Assembly (NCBI GenBank): GCA_014762585.1 | Contig: JABURN010000179.1 | Coordinates: forward strand, 1 to 12,804 | Direction: 5' to 3' | Length of the DNA stretch: 12,804 nucleotides | DNA from: Methylophaga sp. | Lineage (GTDB): Bacteria > Pseudomonadota > Gammaproteobacteria > Nitrosococcales > Methylophagaceae | Shown here: positions 7,418-12,804 of the stretch, piece after piece | Position numbering within the stretch: the first letter of the stretch is position 1 | Layout of the letters: every line of letters starts with the position of its first letter | Translations under genes and position numbers: made by a program | The notes under the pieces: model-generated | Databases searched by the model: none | Told to the model about the DNA's origin: nothing | What the model saw: the letters and a program-made list of their open reading frames with translations, nothing else

Positions 7418-8032
7418 ATGAGTATTAACAGGGAAAAATTGCTCTGGCTGATGATTGTCACAGCCAGCCTGCTCTATTCCGCTATAGACCCGGTTGCGGA
7501 TCGTCTCACCTGGTTGATGGAAGTCTTGCCGGTGGTGATTGCCATCCCGCTGCTACTTGCCAGTCACCGTGCTTTCCCTCTTACCTTGATCACTGTCCGG
7601 GTGATTGCCGTGTTCGCTCTGATTCTCATTGTGGGCGGGCATTACACCTATGCTGAGAATCCGCTTTTTGACTGGATTCAGCAGGAGTGGGATCTGGCCA
7701 GAAATCATTACGATCGCCTGGGGCATTTTGTACAGGGCGTGGTGCCGGCGATTCTGGGCAGAGAGTTGTTGCTCAGGACTTCACCTTTACAACGAGGTAA
7801 GTGGCTGTTTTTCCTGCTCTGTTGCGTCAGTCTTGCCGTGAGTGCCTGCTATGAGTTTATTGAATGGTGGGTGGCTGAAATTAACCAGCAGGCAGCGGAA
7901 TCATTTCTGGGTACTCAGGGGGACAACTGGGATACGCAGTGGGATATGTTTCTGGCTTTATGGGGCAGTATTTTGTCGCAGTTGTCGCTGGCAAAAGCGC
8001 AGGATCGTCAGTTGAAGTCCTTACTCGGCTGA
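7418..8032 (+). CDS. DUF2238 (YjdF-like) inner-membrane protein
   Basis: Multi-pass membrane protein of 204 residues; function unknown. Family-type motifs are GGHYTYAENP, NHYDRLGHFVQG, ACYEFIEWW and FLGTQGDNWDTQWDM, rich in His, Asp, Glu and Trp, which suggests buried polar or metal-binding residues in the membrane. Hydrophobic segments occur near residues 9-23, 30-46, 55-72, 128-146 and 178-194. The ATG at 7418 has AGG 5 nt upstream; a TTG at 7439 (codon 8) has the better spaced AGGGA and could be the true start. The gap to apaG is 39 bp with no terminator, so it probably belongs to the same transcript. Its last 12 bp overlap the end of the convergent pentapeptide-repeat gene. Confidence 0.85.
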   Translation: MSINREKLLWLMIVTASLLYSAIDPVADRLTWLMEVLPVVIAIPLLLASHRAFPLTLITVRVIAVFALILIVGGHYTYAENPLFDWIQQEWDLARNHYDRLGHFVQGVVPAILGRELLLRTSPLQRGKWLFFLLCCVSLAVSACYEFIEWWVAEINQQAAESFLGTQGDNWDTQWDMFLALWGSILSQLSLAKAQDRQLKSLLG

Positions 8033-8896
8033 GAGCAAGCATTCACCTGTTGAACCCTCGGCGCATTCCCGGCCATCTATCCAGATCGCTCTATCCAGCC
8101 TTGCGCCCTTAAGTTCGGCACCGCCGAGACTGGCATTACTGAGGTCGGCATAAGCCAGATCTGCCCCGCTTAAATTGGCATAGGACAGGTCAGCCTCGGT
8201 CAGGTCACTGCCGAACAGGCTGGCATTGTTTAAGTTGCTGTAACTGAGATTGGCCCGGGTCAGCTTGGCGTAAGCCAGATCCACGTCGGCTAAAAGGGCA
8301 TTCATCAAATCTGCCTGCGGCATCTGACTGTTGCGTAAACTGGCACCACTGAGATCAGTACCTTTAAGAGATAATTCCGGTTTAAGACAGTTATCCCAGT
8401 TGACCCCGGGCGCGGCTGGTGAAGTGCAGTTGGGCATCGGTACTGGAATCGTGCTGGGATAAAAAGTGGCCAGCATCACAATCGCCAGCAGAAGTGCAAA
8501 GGTGGTCAGCAAAGGCCAGAACATTTTTTCCCGCCGCTGGCGGAACTGCTGCATCAGGTAACGCCTCAATGCTCGATGAGATACGGTTTCTTCGGGTTCA
8601 GGCGAGCGTCGATCACCGCGTCTTTCGCGCGCTTCCCGGGGTGGTGTTTTTTGTTTGTGGCGCCGATCCAGTCCGGTACGTTCGTCAAGGTAGCGTCGGG
8701 CCCTGTCGGCATTGTCACTGTCGGCATGAAACAGCGGTTGCTTTGCCAGTGGCAGCCAGTGTTCACTATCAGCAGAGACTTCATCTTCCATGGACAGCCT
8801 GCCTATCTGCAGATGTTTGCTGATCACAGAGGCATTGAAAGGCCCGGAAATTTCTCCCTGTCTGCGGATATACCATTGTCCGTGTAAGTCATTCAT
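8021..8896 (-). CDS. GYF_2 - transmembrane - pentapeptide-repeat protein
   Basis: Three-part protein of 291 residues. Residues 7-56 form a GYF_2 (DUF4339) type domain starting WYIRRQGEISGPF, likely a protein-binding module. Residues 65-125 are rich in Arg and polar residues. One membrane helix lies at about 126-146. The C-terminal part begins with NCTSPAAPGVNWDNC (Cys157, Cys170), runs through about 18 tandem pentapeptides of A(D/N/S)Lxx type from 180 to 269, and closes with IWIDGRECAEGSTGEC (Cys278, Cys286). The positive-inside rule puts GYF_2 in the cytoplasm and the repeat beta-helix in the periplasm, where the cysteine pairs could form disulfides. The function is unknown; pentapeptide helices generally act as binding surfaces. 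The start ATG has only a weak Shine-Dalgarno. It is divergent from the FliK-like gene. Confidence 0.85.
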   Translation of the reverse strand: MNDLHGQWYIRRQGEISGPFNASVISKHLQIGRLSMEDEVSADSEHWLPLAKQPLFHADSDNADRARRYLDERTGLDRRHKQKTPPREARERRGDRRSPEPEETVSHRALRRYLMQQFRQRREKMFWPLLTTFALLLAIVMLATFYPSTIPVPMPNCTSPAAPGVNWDNCLKPELSLKGTDLSGASLRNSQMPQADLMNALLADVDLAYAKLTRANLSYSNLNNASLFGSDLTEADLSYANLSGADLAYADLSNASLGGAELKGARLDRAIWIDGRECAEGSTGECLLSAE

Positions 8897-8902
8897 CAGC
8901 CG

Positions 8903-8933
8903 TTGCTCTGCGCAATCTTCTGATTGCTATACT
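8903..8933 (+). promoter_or_regulatory. Predicted promoter for the FliK-like gene
   Basis: An extended -10, TG-C-TATACT (8925-8933), gives 5 of 6 matches to TATAAT plus the TGn element. TTGCTC (8903-8908) could serve as a -35 with a rather long 19-nt spacer, which the extended -10 would tolerate. Transcription would start near 8940, leaving a leader of about 23 nt. The spacer contains the dyad GCAATC-TTCT-GATTGC (8912-8927), a candidate operator. Confidence 0.4.
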
Positions 8934-8962
8934 AGCATTATGTTGAAATTGATAGCGTTTCC

Positions 8963-10633
8963 ATGCAGATAAATCCCTCACTTTCTCAACAGCCGGAAGT
9001 GGTCAGGGAAGTGCCTGCGCGCCTGCTGGCTGCGGTGGCAGAAGGTCAGCGGGTCGAGGCGACCGTGCTGGCCCGCGTGTCCGCGGATACCATTCGTATA
9101 CAGGTGGGCGACAGTCAGTATCAGATCAACAGTCGTCAGAATTTGCAGCCGGGACAATCGCTGCAGCTTGAGCGTGTCGTTGAAAATGGCAAACCGGTAA
9201 TTCGCATCAGTGCAGCGACCTTGGAAAATTTTCAGCCTGCAGCCTTGCTGAGACAGGGACAACAGCTGGCAGTGGAAGTGATCAAACTGTTGGCTCAGAA
9301 TCGTTTACTGGTGACGCCGACATTGACCACTCCAAGTCCGGCTCAGCCAGGCAATGGCAGTGTCGCCTCGGCGCCCAGGCTGCCGACCCGGATTGAAGTC
9401 GATATCAGCCAGATCAAACAAAGTTTTCGTCCCGGTGAGCGTCTGGCAATGGAGGTGCTAAGGGAGCAGCCACTGGCAGTCCAACTCAAGGCCGGCACAC
9501 CAACCCGGGCCGAGTTGATTCAGCAATATCAACGCGATTTGTTGCCGCAGTTTAACCGCGGCTCACCGGCATTGACGACGCTTAATCAATTGCCCGCTCA
9601 AATGACCCTATCTCAACCGGTACGTCAGAGTCTGACTCAGTTAATGCAGGGCTTGAGCGAACGTCAGCAACTACAGCAGGCGGATGGACTGCGTCAGGCA
9701 TTGAATAACAGCGGTCTGTTTCTGGAAAGCCGGCTCAGGAATGCGCCGACACAAAACCTGGTCGGACAGGATCTGAAAGCCAATCTGTTGCAACTCGCCC
9801 AGCAGCTGAGGACGGAGCTGGCACAACCGGGTCAGACGCGGGTGCTGGATAATCCGGCCTTGATGCAGAAACTGCCACTTGAGGTACAGACAGCACTCAG
9901 GCAATTAGTCAGCACGCCGCAGGACCTCAGAAATCTGCCGGCACAGGTGCCACCGGCGCTGGCCAGTCGCGGCCAGACACCGATGCAGTTATTACTGGGT
10001 CTGCTGTCTGGCCTCGCGGGTCAGACGACTCAGTCGCCAGCTGCAGGCAGTCCTACCTCGCCATCTGCCAATCTGACTGGTGTTCAGGCCTTCATTCAGG
10101 CCCGGGAAATGGCTGCTGCCCCGGCCCAGCAGGCCGCCATAAGAGCGGCTGAATGGCAGATCTTAAGAGAGTTGCTGCGGGAGGTGGAGTCGGCTTCAGC
10201 GCGGATCCAGTTCAACCAGCTATCGATGCTTCGCGATCCGGATAACCCCAACAACAATGTCTGGTTATTTGACCTGCCGGTCAAAGACAAGCAGCAACTG
10301 GAAATGCTGCAGATGCGGCTGGAGCAGCATAAAGGTGATAAAAACAACGAGGACGAGGCCATCTGGCAAGTGCAGTTGAACCTGGAAACGCAAAACCTGG
10401 GGCCCATGCAGGCCAGAATCAGCCTGTATCAGCAAAATGTTCAGGTAGTGTTACTGGCCGAGCGGCAGGAAAGCAGCGACCTGCTGTCACGGCATATTGA
10501 TGAACTGAACCAGCGGCTCGATAAACTCGGTGTCAATGTCAGTCATCTCAGTTGCCGGCAGGCGCCGATCACGCCGCTGACCATAGAGCCGGAACAAAGC
10601 TTGCCCCGACATTTGCTGGATATTTCAGTATGA
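8963..10633 (+). CDS. FliK-like flagellar hook-length-control domain protein
   Basis: A 556-residue protein whose C-terminal region (about 430-525) matches the Flg_hook domain of FliK: WLFDLPV, then WQVQLNLETQNLGPMQARISL (around 477) and a helical tail with LSRHIDELNQRLDKLGVNV. The N-terminal 120 residues form a compact domain (VEATVLARVSADTIRIQVG). The middle is long, rich in Gln, Leu, Pro and Ala, and low in complexity, like the ruler region of FliK. FliK is secreted by the flagellar type III system and switches its specificity through the FlhB C-terminus. Here the partner directly downstream is a stand-alone FlhB C-terminal homologue, overlapping by 4 bp. No flagellar structural gene is in view, so it could be the main FliK or a paralogue. 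The start has no evident Shine-Dalgarno. Confidence 0.8.
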   Translation: MQINPSLSQQPEVVREVPARLLAAVAEGQRVEATVLARVSADTIRIQVGDSQYQINSRQNLQPGQSLQLERVVENGKPVIRISAATLENFQPAALLRQGQQLAVEVIKLLAQNRLLVTPTLTTPSPAQPGNGSVASAPRLPTRIEVDISQIKQSFRPGERLAMEVLREQPLAVQLKAGTPTRAELIQQYQRDLLPQFNRGSPALTTLNQLPAQMTLSQPVRQSLTQLMQGLSERQQLQQADGLRQALNNSGLFLESRLRNAPTQNLVGQDLKANLLQLAQQLRTELAQPGQTRVLDNPALMQKLPLEVQTALRQLVSTPQDLRNLPAQVPPALASRGQTPMQLLLGLLSGLAGQTTQSPAAGSPTSPSANLTGVQAFIQAREMAAAPAQQAAIRAAEWQILRELLREVESASARIQFNQLSMLRDPDNPNNNVWLFDLPVKDKQQLEMLQMRLEQHKGDKNNEDEAIWQVQLNLETQNLGPMQARISLYQQNVQVVLLAERQESSDLLSRHIDELNQRLDKLGVNVSHLSCRQAPITPLTIEPEQSLPRHLLDISV

Positions 10634-10923
10634 GTGAGAAAGAGGATGTTCTTCGCGCCATCGCTCTGCAATATGATGGCGAAAACGCGCCCATCGTGAC
10701 AGCAAGTGGTGAAGGTGCCATTGCCGAGGAAATTCTGCGTATTGCCAGAGAGCACAATATTCCACTCAGGGAAGATGCGCTGCTGGCCGAATTACTGAGT
10801 GATTTAGACCTGGGGGAAGAGATCCCTCCGATGTTGTATCGGGTCATTGCTGAAGTCATTGCCTATGCCTATCTGGTTTCAGGCAAAGTGCCTGTAAATA
10901 AAAAAGAAAATTCTGGTCGATAA
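10630..10923 (+). CDS. Stand-alone FlhB C-terminal-domain protein (EscU/YscU/HrcU family, FhlB/YlqH-like)
   Basis: A 97-residue soluble protein equivalent to the cytoplasmic FlhB CC fragment. It starts just after where FlhB would have its self-cleaving NPTH motif, which is absent, and continues AIALQYDGENAPIVTASGEG, IREHNIPL-type text (RIAREHNIPLREDALLAE) and EEIPPMLYRVIAEVIAYAY, all standard FlhB C-terminal features. No membrane segments are present. The ATG overlaps the FliK-like stop (ATGA), so translation is coupled. An upstream in-frame ATG at 10552 lies inside the preceding gene and is unlikely. The same pairing of a FliK-like gene with a free FlhB C-domain occurs as ylqG-ylqH in Bacillus subtilis. 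Its likely role is in export-specificity control, unproven here. Confidence 0.88.
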   Translation: MSEKEDVLRAIALQYDGENAPIVTASGEGAIAEEILRIAREHNIPLREDALLAELLSDLDLGEEIPPMLYRVIAEVIAYAYLVSGKVPVNKKENSGR

Positions 10924-10989
10924 GTCTGTTGCGTGCCAGAGAATGCTCGCCGGGGGAAGGCAATTTGCTATAAACCTTACAAATAGCAT

Positions 10990-11029
10990 TATAAAAATCA
11001 CATTAAGTGTTGATTTTTATATATAAAAA
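10990..11029. repeat. Nested AT-rich dyads in the gap before the GGDEF-EAL gene
   Basis: An 11-bp perfect inverted repeat, TATAAAAATCA (10990-11000) and TGATTTTTATA (11011-11021), has a 10-nt loop. Its right arm is also half of a perfect 16-bp palindrome, TTTTTATATATAAAAA (11014-11029), so the two structures exclude each other. They occupy the 162-bp gap between the FhlB-like gene and the GGDEF-EAL gene. Possible roles are operator sites for a DNA-binding protein, a promoter element, or a weak terminator; low GC content argues against a classical terminator. Confidence 0.6.
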
Positions 11030-11085
11030 CTATATCGTCAAAACCATATTGATTTTGGTCACACTGATGTAGCGACGATATTTAA

Positions 11086-12804
11086 ATGAACACGGAAATC
11101 AAGGATCGTCTGCCACTGCGACCAGAGGCAGACCTAAGCAACAGCGAGCCGGTTTCTACGGCTGCTGTCGCTGATCTCCTTGATGCCAAAATCATCATCG
11201 GTGGCAGCCGTGCCGCCGATACTGCCTTCACCCAGACTCTGCTGCAGGTCAGCGGCTTCAAATTTATCCTCACTGCCACTGACGGTGACAGTGTTCTCGA
11301 ATTACTACGTCAGGGCATTCACAACGACCTATGTGACATCGATCTGCTGATCGTCGACGATGATCTGCCCGGTTTTGATGCCGAGGCCACGCGGTTAATG
11401 ATGGATCAGTTTGATGAATGGCGGCTGATACCGATTATCCGTTTATGTCGGGAATCGCAGTGGGATCACGCACAGGTACTGACCGATCTGGGCCATGGTG
11501 TTACCTCGATGCTTTATCACCCGATGACGGCAGAGTCGCTGCCACCGGCAATCATGACGGCACTGGCAATGAAGCGCGAGCGTGATGTCAGTTTCCAGCA
11601 TCAGCTGCAACTGGAAGACGAACTCGCCAATCTCAAGGTGATGGAAGCCAGGCTGCAGTTTTCGGTGAGTCATGACGATTTAACCGGGCTTGCCAATCGA
11701 CGCCGGCTGGAACAGTCACTGGATTTGAGTCTGACTCAGGTGCGTAATTTCATGAGCACCAGTGCCCTGTTTTATATCGATCTGGACAGCTTCAAAGTGC
11801 TCAATGATGCCGAAGGCCATGAAGCAGGGGATAACCTGCTGGTCCAGGTGGCTAACACGCTCAGACGTTATTTCCGGGTTAATGACACCTTGGTGCGGAT
11901 TGGCTCTGATGAATTCGCTGTACTGGTGGATAATACCGATGAGTCAACGGTCCACAAGCAGGCGGAAGGCCTGAAAAACCTGTTTGACGGTTACAGTTTC
12001 GAACACCACGGCCACCACTATCACCTGTCGGCCAGTGTGGGCGTCAAAATCATCAAACACGGCGAAATCACGACGGTTGGCGAAATTCTGTCGCATGCCA
12101 ATCAAGCCTGTTACACGGCTAAGAAACGCGGCCGTAACCGGGTGCATTTCTATAACCCGGAAGATCGGGAGATGCATACCCTCCGGCATAGCGTCGAATG
12201 GGCACCGCGTATCCGCGCTGCGTTGAAAGAAGGACATTTCCTACTCGAATTCCAGCCGATATTTGCACTGGATAGCGCCGAAGTCACGCATTACGAATGT
12301 CTTTTGAGAATGCGCGGCGAGGGTGGGGTGCTGTATTACCCGAAAGAGTTCATTCCGGTCGCCGAGGCGATGGGCCTGATTCATCAAGTCGATTTCTGGG
12401 TCGTCGATCATGCGCTGGATTTGCTGCGCAGCATGCCCGAAAATATTGCCTTTGCGATTAATCTGTCCGGTAACGTGTTTCTGGATGAGAAGCTCTACCC
12501 GCTGGTGCAGAATAAGCTCAAGCAGACAGGGATTGATCCGGAACGTGTGGTGTTTGAAATTACGGAAACCTCGGCGATATCAAACTTCGAAATGACCAAG
12601 CGTATGGTCACCAGCCTGCGCTCGCTGGGTTGTCGTTTTGCCCTCGATGATTTCGGGGCCGGTTTCAATTCCTATAGTTATCTCAAGCACTTCCCGGTCG
12701 ATATCCTGAAAATCGACGGTGGTTTCATTACCGATCTGGACAATGATCCCGTCGACCAGTTACTGGTCAAATCGATGATTGATATTGCGCACAGTCTGGG
12801 CAAA
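11086..12804 (+). CDS. Receiver-GGDEF-EAL c-di-GMP signalling protein (3' end beyond window)
   Basis: 573 codons are visible and the frame is still open at the window edge. Residues 34-160 are a receiver-like domain (D91 in IVDDDLPG), 165-196 a coiled-coil linker, 197-357 a GGDEF domain (DDLTGLANRRR; FYIDLDSFKVLND) and 370 onward an EAL domain. The receiver lacks the acidic pair (GG at 39-40), and its conserved Thr and Lys are Cys121 and His145, so phosphorylation is doubtful. The GGDEF signature is GSDEF (273-277), with an intact RVND inhibitory site (264-267). The EAL signature is ECL (404-406); Glu404, Asn459, Glu491, Asp521, Asp522 and Lys542 of the phosphodiesterase site remain. It is therefore likely a c-di-GMP phosphodiesterase, perhaps controlled by nucleotide binding to GGDEF. 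A TAA directly precedes the ATG in frame, which fixes it as the earliest start; no Shine-Dalgarno is seen. Confidence 0.93.
   Translation, partial: MNTEIKDRLPLRPEADLSNSEPVSTAAVADLLDAKIIIGGSRAADTAFTQTLLQVSGFKFILTATDGDSVLELLRQGIHNDLCDIDLLIVDDDLPGFDAEATRLMMDQFDEWRLIPIIRLCRESQWDHAQVLTDLGHGVTSMLYHPMTAESLPPAIMTALAMKRERDVSFQHQLQLEDELANLKVMEARLQFSVSHDDLTGLANRRRLEQSLDLSLTQVRNFMSTSALFYIDLDSFKVLNDAEGHEAGDNLLVQVANTLRRYFRVNDTLVRIGSDEFAVLVDNTDESTVHKQAEGLKNLFDGYSFEHHGHHYHLSASVGVKIIKHGEITTVGEILSHANQACYTAKKRGRNRVHFYNPEDREMHTLRHSVEWAPRIRAALKEGHFLLEFQPIFALDSAEVTHYECLLRMRGEGGVLYYPKEFIPVAEAMGLIHQVDFWVVDHALDLLRSMPENIAFAINLSGNVFLDEKLYPLVQNKLKQTGIDPERVVFEITETSAISNFEMTKRMVTSLRSLGCRFALDDFGAGFNSYSYLKHFPVDILKIDGGFITDLDNDPVDQLLVKSMIDIAHSLGK

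Noticed and set aside
8140..8360. Repetitive DNA pattern that could suggest a tandem repeat or CRISPR-like array
   Set aside because: The 15-bp periodicity comes from coding of pentapeptide repeats on the minus strand; copies are degenerate and there are no spacers.
8419..8887. Plus-strand open frames of 103 and 134 codons opposite the pentapeptide gene
   Set aside because: The minus-strand frame has a coherent GYF_2-TM-pentapeptide architecture; the plus-strand products are Cys/Trp-rich with no domain pattern.
10552..10629. Upstream extension of the FhlB-like gene to an ATG at 10552
   Set aside because: The extra 26 residues lie inside the FliK-like gene and do not resemble FlhB; ATG 10630 overlaps the upstream stop and begins a standard FlhB C-domain.

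Overview
The window reads as ordinary, gene-dense chromosome from a Gram-negative bacterium, most likely a gammaproteobacterium. The basis is lipoprotein-sorting (Lol) genes, a divergent rpiA/ilvA pair as in Pseudomonas, ApaG, a DevB-type 6-phosphogluconolactonase and flagellar/c-di-GMP genes. I cannot name a genus from sequence alone. I found no tRNA, rRNA, CRISPR array, insertion sequence, phage gene or attachment site.

Layout. Positions 1-100 hold the last 32 codons of a plus-strand gene with a basic tail, possibly a DUF2062 membrane protein. It runs tail-to-tail into a minus-strand block (89-2739) that reads rpiA, hairpin terminator, lolC-type permease, lolD. No lolE follows, so the Lol exporter may use a single permease type (LolF-like). 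From 2740 a divergent promoter region leads to ilvA (2877-4397, plus), which ends at a strong bidirectional terminator shared with a convergent secreted SIMPL-domain protein (4438-5130, minus).

A plus-strand cluster follows: pgl (6-phosphogluconolactonase), glk (glucokinase), apaG and a DUF2238/YjdF-like membrane protein (5305-8032). Pgl and Glk act on glucose catabolism through 6-phosphogluconate. ApaG and the membrane protein are passengers with no obvious metabolic link. A minus-strand gene for a GYF_2 - transmembrane - pentapeptide-repeat protein (8021-8896) overlaps the end of this cluster.

The right end is motility/secretion and signalling related. A FliK-like hook-length-control domain protein (8963-10633) overlaps by 4 bp a stand-alone FlhB C-terminal-domain homologue (10630-10923). 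After an AT-rich, dyad-rich 162-bp gap comes a receiver-GGDEF-EAL protein (11086 onward) that runs off the window. Its receiver has lost most phosphorylation residues, and its GGDEF and EAL signatures are altered in ways that favour c-di-GMP binding and degradation over synthesis.

No clearly new system is evident. The points most worth a second look are the pseudo-receiver c-di-GMP protein, the FliK/FhlB orphan pair beside it, the nested dyads between them, the membrane-anchored GYF_2-pentapeptide protein, and the lolCD pair without lolE.
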